Below, piece after piece: positions 8,146-16,251 of a DNA stretch of 64,000 bases (the first letter of the stretch is position 1; each line of letters opens with the position of its first letter). This stretch comes from Acidobacteriota bacterium (GTDB lineage Bacteria; Acidobacteriota; Holophagae; Acanthopleuribacterales; Acanthopleuribacteraceae): the NCBI GenBank assembly GCA_020439745.1, contig JAGQSC010000036.1, positions 210,613 to 274,612 of the forward strand. The letters are read 5' to 3'. Both the position numbers and the translations under genes were made by a program. The notes beneath the pieces are model-generated. The model saw nothing but the letters and a program-made list of their open reading frames with translations, ran no database searches and was not told the DNA's origin.

Positions 8146-11100
8146 GGCAATACTCCGCTTGCCTGGTAAATGCGTGCATAGACTTCTTGCATGAATTGGT
8201 CTGCAATGCCCGCGTCGTGAATGATCAACAGGTTCTCATCGTTCACGTCGTTGCCGTTGCCGGACCAGTTGGTCGAACCCACGATGACAATCGGATTACT
8301 CATGGTGTGGCCGTCGATCACGGCATATTTGTGATGAAGGAATGCATCTTCATTGTCACGATAGACCGGTGCGGGATTGGCCCAGCGCGTGTTAGGGTTC
8401 CCACCCGAGGAGGTCGATCCGGTTCGTCCGGTCATGTCGATGGAAGCGGACCACCACTGGTTCCAAAATGTACTGTCAAAGACTCCTGAGACTTGGAAAC
8501 CGGTCAAGGTACCCATCAAATCCAATACGGAACCTTCCCATTTCAATTTCAGGGTGTCCACGATGGTCTGATCAGACCATGTGAACATGCAGAAATGTGT
8601 GCTGAATTGGGCTTCGTTGATGATGGTTTGGTTGACCTTGTCCAGGGCATCATCGCCAGGCGAGAAATAGACTTCCACGAGACGTCCACCCACCATGGCG
8701 GAATGGGCGGTATTGTCCGATTTTCTGCTGTGGAAGTTGGAAACCATGCCGTTGGGTGTGGTGGTCGCAGAACCCCACATCTCTTCAAACTCGGTGCGGT
8801 AGATGAGCGCCAGGTCGGTTGAATTGAGTTCAATGGCGCTGTTGGAGTTGCCACCTAGTAGGCCCTGATCGCGGTTCTCGGTGGAGCCAAATACGCCATT
8901 GATCGTGTAGTTGAAGCTACCGGACCAAACCCAGGTCCCATCGATAATGGCGAACTTGTTGTGCATCTGGTTGCCGGGTGAGTAGAAATCGGTGCCGTTG
9001 GCCTTTAGTTCGCCGTAGCAAAGTGTGTAACCAGTTTTGCTTCCGCTTCCTATGTTCAGAGATTCGAAGGGGAAGTCAGACGGGATGGGTGGTAGACCCC
9101 ATTCGGCTCTGAGTCCGGGGTCAGTGGTCGCGAACAGAGGTGCATCTCCAAAGGCGTGAACATCGTCTGATGTACCGACCATGCCGTCGTTACCGCGAAT
9201 GAGCCGCTCTAAGTGGATTCGGAACAGATCGTAGAGGTAGCTTTCGCCATCGTCATCATCTTTGGCATCCGCAATCAAGCGAACATCTATGCCACTGGCT
9301 GCGGCGTCGATCAGCGCCTGCACGACGCCGGGAAGATTGATCTCGTAAGTGGCCACATCAATACTTGTCGTCGCATTGGTGATGCGGTTGATCATCCGTG
9401 CTTCCAGGTCCACGTTGTGGTTGGCCATCACGCTGTCTGCATATCCGGTCATGGCTGATTTGTTGAAATAGACATTGATCGCGCCATTACCAATTTCGAT
9501 GGTATTCAACTGTTCCGGCGCGCCTTCGTCGGTGAGTCCGTCATGATCGTTGTCGATGAAATCGTAAAGGGACCCCGTCGAATCCGCCGATTCAGCGCCC
9601 GGGTCGGCCGTGAGCCATGCGTTGTCGATGCTTGCCCAAGCCAAATCGTAGTCCGCCTTGGCCGCAACAGCGAGCACGGTGTTTTCGATGAACAGTGTAT
9701 TCTCGTCGCTTGAGAAATTTCCTGATCCGGTCCAGTTTTGTGAGCCAATGATCACCAGCCGCTGATCGGCAATCAGTGATTTGTGGTGTTCCTTGCCACC
9801 CCAATCCTCAACCTTTACCTGAATGCCGGCGTCCCTCATCACTTGATGTTGAGAGAAGCTATTTTCAGCCGATGACGCATCTGTAAGTATGCGTACGGTC
9901 ACGCCGCGGTTGTGCGCGTCGAGGATTGCTTGTGCGATATCGCCATCGGTAAAAAAGAAGATCCGGCAATCCAGTGTGTTGGTTGCCTGATTAATCGCGC
10001 GAACGATGGCGTGCGTTTCGGCATCGTCTGTGGGTGCAAAGTAACATTCCATGACGGTCCCATCGGCCAATCGAGGGAAATGGTGGGTGGTGTTGTCGGT
10101 TTTGGTCGTGTGGAACGAACCGCCATACATCTCGTTGAATTCAGTTGTATAGGTGCTGGCCAGTTCTGGATGATCAATGAGAATGGACCAGTTACTGTTG
10201 TATTCCAGATAAATGCCCGTGTCAGCCCAATTCCCCGAGCCTGTCCAGACCCGTGTCCCATCAATGACTGCGAACTTGTTGTGCATGATACGATCGTCCA
10301 GATCCGCAATGGTTTGACCCATGGGAATGGTATTCACCAACAATTCTGAGTCACGCCACGAATAGAATCCGTCATCGTAGGTATCAATGACCGCCCTCAC
10401 GTTAACGCCGCGTCCCACGGCGTCAGAAATGGCGTCCCGTATTTCGGAGCCACCGGTCATGCCGTACACAGCCAGATCTAGGGACGTGGTAGATGCATCA
10501 ATCGCATCGATTAGGGCTTGTGCTGTAGCACTGGGACCCACAGCGCCCGGTAGCACCACAGGGATGTGGTTGGAAAAGTAGACGTCGTACCATGTCTCGT
10601 CGTATGTGGCCATGCTACTGCTTGCGCAAGGAGAACCCAACCCGGGGCCATAGCTGTGAATAGAAGTCTGCCACGCGCGAACATCTGTTCCGGGAAGTGC
10701 ATCCGATACGCGGTCCTGGCTCGCAAAACCTGGAATTTGGCCGGCATGCCAAAGATCAAGGATGTCGATCAGGTTACCCATGTTGTCGCGTAACTCGAGG
10801 ACTTCGCCCAAGTCATTGAGTTCACCTGAGTACAAGAGATCGGCCGGTACGCCAGGCACGGATCCATCATCATCTCTTTCGAGGAGAAACCAGCCGAATG
10901 CGGGAATGCTGCCTGACAATGCAATGCTCGGTGTACCGTCCAGGGCGTTCAGGGTCCAGCCCGTCAATGAAATGGGGCTTGAGCTGGGATTGTGGAGTTC
11001 AATCCATTCGTCATCTGCAGTCGAAGATGTGCCCATCCAGGCAATCTCGCTGATGGTGGGGCCGACATTTTGTACGTTGATTGAAGCGGTTGCTGTGTCG

Positions 11101-11525
11101 ATGATGTTGGCACCTGATGAACCAATCAGCTCCATCTGTATGGTCACCGAGCCGGGCTGATTGGGGGTGTAGGCATAAAACCATTCGGTCCCATCCAAGT
11201 AAGGGGCGGTGCTTCCCAATATGACGGTTCCATCCGAGGGCACCATGTTGAGGATGTTGGACGGGCACGTACCGCCATAAGTTCTGATGCTAAAAAGGCG
11301 GGAGGTATCTTCGCGCACCTGACTCATCCATGGACTACCATCCCAAAGATCCACAATGTAACCATTGGTCACCATTTCCCAGCGGGTCACTTCATCCTGG
11401 GTTGAGATGAGGTCTAGAATCGTTATGCTGGTGGGCCAAGTGACGAATTGACTGCGATGATCGGCAAGGGTTGTGCAATCACCCCCATGTACGAGCAGCG
11501 ATAGCAGAACGAATGCAGGTGTCAT
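8142..11525 (-). CDS. Secreted lamin-tail and multi-HKD phospholipase D-like protein
   Basis: This 1127-residue protein has a short signal peptide (MTPAFVLLSLLVHG). A lamin-tail/LTD domain spans about 155-260 (ISEIAWMG, then DEWIELHNPSSSPISLTGW). Four phospholipase-D type HKD half-sites follow: MHNKFAVID near 414, EHHKSLIAD near 577, MHNKFAIID near 854 and LHHKYAVID near 1062. A calcium-loop-like DNDHDGLTDEG lies near 655. Four half-sites could form two complete active sites in one chain. Substrate may be extracellular DNA or phospholipid; LTD domains commonly accompany secreted nucleases. Nothing in it suggests a membrane anchor. Confidence 0.88.
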   Translation of the reverse strand: MTPAFVLLSLLVHGGDCTTLADHRSQFVTWPTSITILDLISTQDEVTRWEMVTNGYIVDLWDGSPWMSQVREDTSRLFSIRTYGGTCPSNILNMVPSDGTVILGSTAPYLDGTEWFYAYTPNQPGSVTIQMELIGSSGANIIDTATASINVQNVGPTISEIAWMGTSSTADDEWIELHNPSSSPISLTGWTLNALDGTPSIALSGSIPAFGWFLLERDDDGSVPGVPADLLYSGELNDLGEVLELRDNMGNLIDILDLWHAGQIPGFASQDRVSDALPGTDVRAWQTSIHSYGPGLGSPCASSSMATYDETWYDVYFSNHIPVVLPGAVGPSATAQALIDAIDASTTSLDLAVYGMTGGSEIRDAISDAVGRGVNVRAVIDTYDDGFYSWRDSELLVNTIPMGQTIADLDDRIMHNKFAVIDGTRVWTGSGNWADTGIYLEYNSNWSILIDHPELASTYTTEFNEMYGGSFHTTKTDNTTHHFPRLADGTVMECYFAPTDDAETHAIVRAINQATNTLDCRIFFFTDGDIAQAILDAHNRGVTVRILTDASSAENSFSQHQVMRDAGIQVKVEDWGGKEHHKSLIADQRLVIIGSQNWTGSGNFSSDENTLFIENTVLAVAAKADYDLAWASIDNAWLTADPGAESADSTGSLYDFIDNDHDGLTDEGAPEQLNTIEIGNGAINVYFNKSAMTGYADSVMANHNVDLEARMINRITNATTSIDVATYEINLPGVVQALIDAAASGIDVRLIADAKDDDDGESYLYDLFRIHLERLIRGNDGMVGTSDDVHAFGDAPLFATTDPGLRAEWGLPPIPSDFPFESLNIGSGSKTGYTLCYGELKANGTDFYSPGNQMHNKFAIIDGTWVWSGSFNYTINGVFGSTENRDQGLLGGNSNSAIELNSTDLALIYRTEFEEMWGSATTTPNGMVSNFHSRKSDNTAHSAMVGGRLVEVYFSPGDDALDKVNQTIINEAQFSTHFCMFTWSDQTIVDTLKLKWEGSVLDLMGTLTGFQVSGVFDSTFWNQWWSASIDMTGRTGSTSSGGNPNTRWANPAPVYRDNEDAFLHHKYAVIDGHTMSNPIVIVGSTNWSGNGNDVNDENLLIIHDAGIADQFMQEVYARIYQASGVLP

Positions 11526-11592
11526 GGTTTACTCTTAATAAGGACTTTGGGTCGCCGTTAAAAATCGAGATGTGTGGGCGAATCGTACGAGG

Positions 11593-11598
11593 ATTATA
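11593..11598 (-). promoter_or_regulatory. Possible -10 box for the phospholipase D-like gene
   Basis: TATAAT reads on the minus strand 68 bases upstream of the start codon, but no good -35 hexamer stands 16-18 bases before it. The short inverted repeat CTGG-TTAAT-CCAG directly upstream could be an activator or repressor site. Confidence 0.35.
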
Positions 11599-11623
11599 AA
11601 CTGGATTAACCAGCTCAGATGTC

Positions 11624-12856
11624 TTATTTACGTGTGACGCTCCATCCCTCGTAGGTGGCGTTGAATCTGCGTTCGATTTGTTTGGTTATTTTGGTGTAGC
11701 CAAAGACCATGCCCAAATTATCCAACCTTATTTGGCGATGGGCAGTGATCAGAAAGAAACCAATGCCTTCAGCGTCCTGACGCGACTCGATGTGTCCGAC
11801 CGAAAAACCGGAGGACTCCAATGAGCTTGCTGCTTGCTTGAGTTGATCGGCTTCTCTGGACCAAATGTAGAAGACTGCATCTTGGGGTACAGAAAAATCG
11901 ACCTCGTTGTGACGTAATGCCGATAAAGTGCTCAGATCGTCAGACTCCCTGATGGCATCCTGGTGACGGTCGAATGCTGATTGAACCTCGTTTTGAGTGA
12001 GCACGAATTCGTTTTGATTGGATGTGGCAATCTTATTGGCAATCAGTCTGCTCACCGGGAAAAGCAGGTCAAAATGATTGGCACCGTTTACAGGAATGAA
12101 ATGGATCATGGGATTGGTGCTCTTTGCCTGCATGGCCTGCAATTCCGATAAATTCCCACCCAGAACACCTTCCAGGATGTAGGTGGGTGTTTGGATGGTA
12201 CTCAAGAAATGGATCGGAGCGCGAAGTTGGTTTTCCCGGTCGTTTTCCGTGTCGTGAAAGGCTACTTCGGAACCGTATAAAAGTGGATCCGAAACCGGGC
12301 CAAAACAGAAAACCCCGCGAATCTGTGGCTGAGCTGCTGCGGCTAGAAGCGCCAAAGTAGCGCCTGTACTGTGGCCACCAAGATAGACGCGGTCAGGATC
12401 GACATTCTTTCGTGTCTTGAGGTACGAAATGGCTGAAAGCACATCTTGAACCTCACCGTAAAACCCTTCTTGATGGCCTGGATTGCCCTTGTCGCCGCGA
12501 AACGCAGGGTACATGACGATGATATTGTTCAATCTGAAGATTTTGGCTGATTGATCGTTTTCCGTGGGCATAGGTTCCCAGGCGCCCGAATCCATACCAC
12601 CGGGCGGGAATCCACCCGTCACCCAGACGATGGCGGGTTTGGGTGTGTCATCAGATACGGTTAGATAGGCAGACATCATCCCCAATTCCGTGGGGTAGGC
12701 CACAATTTCCAGGACCGACTCCGGCGGGGCCGTGAACCCTTGTTCGTCGCGTACCTGCCGTGTGAGCTGGGTCTTGAAACCCTTCCTTGCCGAATTCAAA
12801 TTGTCTGAAGCTTGGATCAAAGGGAATAGAAGACAGATGATGAATGAAAATCGCAA
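11624..12856 (-). CDS. Secreted alpha/beta hydrolase fused to an RraB-like domain
   Basis: The start is taken as TTG at 12856 because AGGA lies seven bases before it and a signal peptide (RFSFIICLLFPLIQAS) follows at once. The first 300 residues form an alpha/beta hydrolase of the dienelactone/S9-like type, with an oxyanion segment VTGGFPPGG and a nucleophile elbow GHSTG. A late histidine (GANHFDLLFP) could complete the triad. The last 85-90 residues (from about 322, QDAVFYIWSREAD, to YEGWSV) match the fold pattern of RraB, known as an RNase E inhibitor. In a secreted protein that domain must do something else. It sits among other secreted proteins. Confidence 0.75.
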   Translation of the reverse strand: MRFSFIICLLFPLIQASDNLNSARKGFKTQLTRQVRDEQGFTAPPESVLEIVAYPTELGMMSAYLTVSDDTPKPAIVWVTGGFPPGGMDSGAWEPMPTENDQSAKIFRLNNIIVMYPAFRGDKGNPGHQEGFYGEVQDVLSAISYLKTRKNVDPDRVYLGGHSTGATLALLAAAAQPQIRGVFCFGPVSDPLLYGSEVAFHDTENDRENQLRAPIHFLSTIQTPTYILEGVLGGNLSELQAMQAKSTNPMIHFIPVNGANHFDLLFPVSRLIANKIATSNQNEFVLTQNEVQSAFDRHQDAIRESDDLSTLSALRHNEVDFSVPQDAVFYIWSREADQLKQAASSLESSGFSVGHIESRQDAEGIGFFLITAHRQIRLDNLGMVFGYTKITKQIERRFNATYEGWSVTRK

Positions 12857-13275
12857 GATGTTTCCTAACTCGCCCGTAAGCGCCTTGTCTTTTTGTCCGG
12901 GCGAGTATAGCGAGCACTGGCTCATCTGAAAAGTGACTGGACACGACTCCCAGGTGGAAATTCTCTTGTAATCCATTTCCAGGTCTGCTGAAGTTCGCGC
13001 AGCACTACCACTTTGGGGTCATCTAAGTAAGTTGGGGATGAGGAGACGAATCGTGAGAAAGTCGTATGGTCGAATTGTGATGTTAATGCTCACATCGCTG
13101 TGTCTGGCTGCAATCGGCCAACATTCGACATAAATGGTGATGTGCAAGTTAATGTCCGTGAATTCATGTCGTAGGTGGGCTTGACGGGAGCCTCTCCTTA
13201 GCTGCAAAAGGTTATGATTGATCTGGTCTTTCGAGACAAAAATGGATGGATTGAGTCGACTCAAACGGGGGACGT
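12857..13275. other. Intergenic region with a possible degraded secreted-protein remnant
   Basis: This 419-base stretch holds no convincing intact gene. A short rightward frame (13038-13133) starts at ATG and encodes a plausible signal peptide (basic start, then MLMLTSLCLAAIG) that stops after 31 codons. In another frame the next bases read DINGDVQVNVREF, which looks like a dockerin-type calcium loop. These may be pieces of a decayed secreted gene, or chance. Promoters for the two divergent neighbours must also lie here. Confidence 0.3.
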
Positions 13276-14871
13276 GTGATCTGTGTGGTGATGTTGAGTG
13301 TGCTGCTCACTGGCGATGATTATTGGAAGCCAGCTGAAGTGGTTGGCACGGTGGAGCTGGCACTTGGTGAAAAAGGCTATGTATTTTGGCAATCGTACAA
13401 CTTGGCTGACTCATCGCTCAATTCCGTTTTGGTTGATGATGATGGTTCATTTCGATTTGAGGTACCCACTGGCGAAAATATTCGATTAATTTTCGCGGCG
13501 CCTGGTTATCAACCACGCAATTTCATTTACATCTTTCTGCCTGGCAAACATTATGGGGTGAAAGTGTATCTGAAACCAGAAACCGATCTCGACTGGAACC
13601 GACCAAATGTCATGGTCACTGATGGTGCCGAAAAGCGATATTTTCAGTTAGACAAGATAGATGACCAGTGGCGTGTCTTGATTCCATGGGACCAGCAGCA
13701 ATTACGTTTCACGCTTCGCTTTGGTGAACGCCCAGTCTCATTGCCATCCGGTCAAGCTCCCGATGAAAACGGCTACTTTCAAGGCCAGGTGACTGTGAAG
13801 GAAGGCATTGCAAACATCTCATTGAAGCCATTTGAAGAGCGCACAGCGGTGGATCGAACATGGTTTACAAATCTGCGGGGCTTCGAAAGCGAAGTGGTTA
13901 AACAAACATTGAACGATCTGTTCCTTCGTTATCGAGAACTTTACGATGATGCCGAAGATAAGCCACTGTTTCTTGATCAAATGCAGAAAGAGCAAGCAGC
14001 GCTGTTACGATCAGTTTCGATGGAGTCAAGTAGTCCTCTGATGCTTGCATTGGTTCATTATCACCAGATTTATTACAAGGTGGGTCAGGAAGCCATCAGG
14101 CCGAAAGATCTCTATCAATTGATGGAAGGCGAGTTAGCCTTATGTGAAACAGCCCCAGAACGCTGCCTAGATCGATTCATCCTGGGCTACTGGTTTAGTT
14201 ATGCTACGGCGAAGCAAGATGGAAATAAGGCCAGTCTGGAAGAGCTTGCTCGGCTCAAAGCTAAGATGATGTCTTTCGCTCCTCGTAACCAGCAAGCCGT
14301 GGTTTTGGAGGCGGTTATGATGACTGAGCCTGAATCCGAAATAGCCCAAGAGGCCAATCGACAATTGATGCATGAATTTGGAGATAGCGTTTTTGCGCAG
14401 TACTTCAAAAAAAGAGGCCAGAAGAACGAGTTGATCGGCCAACTTGCGCCTGCCTTAATTCTGGTGGATGAACATGGTGAGAAAGTAGACTTGCGGGATT
14501 ATTCAGGACGCTACGTCTTTTTAGAGTTTTGGGTTAGTACCTGTACGGGATGTCGTCAACTCATGCCGGGTATGGTGTCACTGGCGCAACAACTGAGTGA
14601 ACTGGTTACGACGATTGGTGTGGTGGGTGATTTGGAAGGCGAGGCATTAAGCGCATTTGCCAAGAAACACAACATGACTTGGCCCCAGTGGGCAGCGGGC
14701 GGTTTTCACGAAGGTGCTTTTCGCGACTATCGCGTTGCGGGATGGCCTTCCTTGTACCTGGTGAATCCAGATGGGCAAATCATCGGTGCTTGGGATGGCA
14801 CCCAGTTGGCGGATCCTGATCGTCTCATCTCGGAAGTGAAGGGTATCATCTTGTCAAAAACGACCCAGTAA
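13276..14871 (+). CDS. Secreted TlpA/AhpC-type thioredoxin-fold protein with N-terminal beta domain
   Basis: The 531 residues begin with a short signal peptide (MICVVMLSVLLTG; GTG start preceded by GGGGGA). A carboxypeptidase-regulatory-like beta sandwich follows (about 20-100; VDDDGSFRFEVPTGENIRLIFAAPGY). A helical middle of about 250 residues comes next, then a C-terminal thioredoxin fold from about 390 (FLEFWVSTCTGCRQLMPGM) with a CTGC redox motif and the cis-Pro segment VAGWPSLYLVNPDG. It probably reduces or isomerises disulfides, or senses redox state, outside the cytoplasm. The layout resembles TlpA-like proteins. Confidence 0.82.
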   Translation: MICVVMLSVLLTGDDYWKPAEVVGTVELALGEKGYVFWQSYNLADSSLNSVLVDDDGSFRFEVPTGENIRLIFAAPGYQPRNFIYIFLPGKHYGVKVYLKPETDLDWNRPNVMVTDGAEKRYFQLDKIDDQWRVLIPWDQQQLRFTLRFGERPVSLPSGQAPDENGYFQGQVTVKEGIANISLKPFEERTAVDRTWFTNLRGFESEVVKQTLNDLFLRYRELYDDAEDKPLFLDQMQKEQAALLRSVSMESSSPLMLALVHYHQIYYKVGQEAIRPKDLYQLMEGELALCETAPERCLDRFILGYWFSYATAKQDGNKASLEELARLKAKMMSFAPRNQQAVVLEAVMMTEPESEIAQEANRQLMHEFGDSVFAQYFKKRGQKNELIGQLAPALILVDEHGEKVDLRDYSGRYVFLEFWVSTCTGCRQLMPGMVSLAQQLSELVTTIGVVGDLEGEALSAFAKKHNMTWPQWAAGGFHEGAFRDYRVAGWPSLYLVNPDGQIIGAWDGTQLADPDRLISEVKGIILSKTTQ

Positions 14872-14944
14872 AGATTTTTTTTTGTAACGAATGGGTTTGT
14901 ACTTCGCCATTGTGGGTAACTTGCACAATGGAAGGAGTCTTTCG

Positions 14945-16156
14945 ATGAAATGGTTTTGGATGGCTGTGGGATTGAGTGCCTACGCTCAGATTGGTTATTT
15001 AGGTTCTGCATTTGACGGCGTAGCAGGAGTCTCAGGGATTGATGGCTGCGAATGGATAGCAAGGGCACCCAACGACAAACACGTGTATGCCACAGGCTCA
15101 AGCGCCGGCTCTTTGGCCGTTTTTGAACGGCTCGCCAGTGGGGACCTGGCCTTTGTCGCATCGTATTTTGACGGCATGGGCGGTGTGGATGGATTGGCTG
15201 GCGCTCAGGGAGTCGTGGTTTCTCCCGACGACCTAGACGTCTATGTAACAGGGAGTGCCGAAGACAAGGTGGCCCATTTCATGCGCGACACTTTTACGGG
15301 TGAACTTACTTTCGTCGCAGCCTATGGCAACGAACTTTCTGGACCTACATCCATGATAGGGCCAGTTCGGGTGGCGTTGGAACCAGGCGGAAAGCATTTA
15401 TACGTTTCTTGCGTGACCTCGGGTGCCGTGGTTGTTTACCGACGCGACACCGTGACCGGTGACCTGACCTACGCTAGCACCGTCATTGACAATGTGGGTG
15501 GATTCGATGGACTTGAGGGCGCGACAGGTTTGGCGTTCGAATCATCTGGGCGTTTTCTGCATGTCTGCGGTAGCAGCGAAAGTGCCATTGCCGTTTTGGA
15601 ACGAGACAGCATGACCGGTGCGCTGAGTATGGTAGCGGTCTATAGGGATGGCCTAGGTGGTGTCGACGGTATTGGCGGCGCCAGCGATGTGGCTGTCTCA
15701 GGACGATACCTTTATGCTACGGGATTTGGTGACTCGGGACTTGCCATGTTTCGCCGTACTCTGGCCACCGGACTACTCTCCTTTATTGAAGCGGAATTTG
15801 ATGGCGTGGGCGGTGTGGATGGACTCGGTGGCGCCATAGGCGTGGCTGTTTCGCCAGACGGGCTACAAATTGTCGCGTCGGGCTTCAGCGATAATGCGTT
15901 GGCTGTGTTCGAGCGTTTGGGCGAAAGTCTCACGTTTCGTCAACTTCGACGCGATGGTGAAAGCGGTGTGGATGGACTCGAAGGGGTTGTTGGCGTCGTG
16001 GCGAGTGCCGACGGCGACCATGTCTACGCCACTGGTTTCACCGATGACTCGGTTGCCCAGTTTGAGACCTTGCCCACCTTGGGCAGCATCATCGCAACTT
16101 GGGCCGATCTTGCGTCCATCTTGGACCTGGTTTCATTTGTGTCTACCTACCCGTGA
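14945..16156 (+). CDS. Secreted seven-bladed beta-propeller protein
   Basis: The start at 14945 has AAGGAG eight bases upstream and begins a signal peptide (MKWFWMAVGLSAYA). The body consists of seven repeats of about 50 residues. Each has a DGxxGVDGLxGA turn, then a xxVSPDGxxVYATG strand pair and an LAVFER strand. This is the pattern of a seven-bladed propeller of the lactonase/YncE type. No catalytic residues can be assigned. A 29-residue C-terminal tail (LPTLGSIIATW, then ILDLVSFV and a final YP) is shared with the protein at 24143-25924. A strong terminator follows. Confidence 0.82.
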   Translation: MKWFWMAVGLSAYAQIGYLGSAFDGVAGVSGIDGCEWIARAPNDKHVYATGSSAGSLAVFERLASGDLAFVASYFDGMGGVDGLAGAQGVVVSPDDLDVYVTGSAEDKVAHFMRDTFTGELTFVAAYGNELSGPTSMIGPVRVALEPGGKHLYVSCVTSGAVVVYRRDTVTGDLTYASTVIDNVGGFDGLEGATGLAFESSGRFLHVCGSSESAIAVLERDSMTGALSMVAVYRDGLGGVDGIGGASDVAVSGRYLYATGFGDSGLAMFRRTLATGLLSFIEAEFDGVGGVDGLGGAIGVAVSPDGLQIVASGFSDNALAVFERLGESLTFRQLRRDGESGVDGLEGVVGVVASADGDHVYATGFTDDSVAQFETLPTLGSIIATWADLASILDLVSFVSTYP

Positions 16157-16175
16157 TTGCTCACGCTTGATCTGC

Positions 16176-16207
16176 GGAAAGGGCCCTGAACAGGCCCTTT
16201 CCTTCTT
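16176..16207 (+). terminator. Rho-independent terminator after the beta-propeller gene
   Basis: A perfect ten-base stem (GGAAAGGGCC / GGCCCTTTCC) with a seven-base loop is followed by TTCTT. It lies 19 bases after the stop codon and isolates the propeller gene from the kinase gene. Confidence 0.85.
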
Positions 16208-16251
16208 AATCTGGTCACCGATGTACAATAGGGTTTTCTTATTGGTGACAC

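Noticed and set aside
12651..12944. 97-codon open frame inside the hydrolase gene
   Set aside because: It shares the strand but not the frame of a clear hydrolase with signal peptide, and its translation has no recognisable pattern.
13019..13264. 81-codon leftward open frame in the intergenic region
   Set aside because: No ribosome-binding site, no signal or domain, and a biased composition expected by chance.
14990..16070. Regular DNA repeats that could suggest a CRISPR or satellite array
   Set aside because: The periodicity is that of propeller blades in an open frame; the DNA units vary and have no identical direct repeats with spacers.
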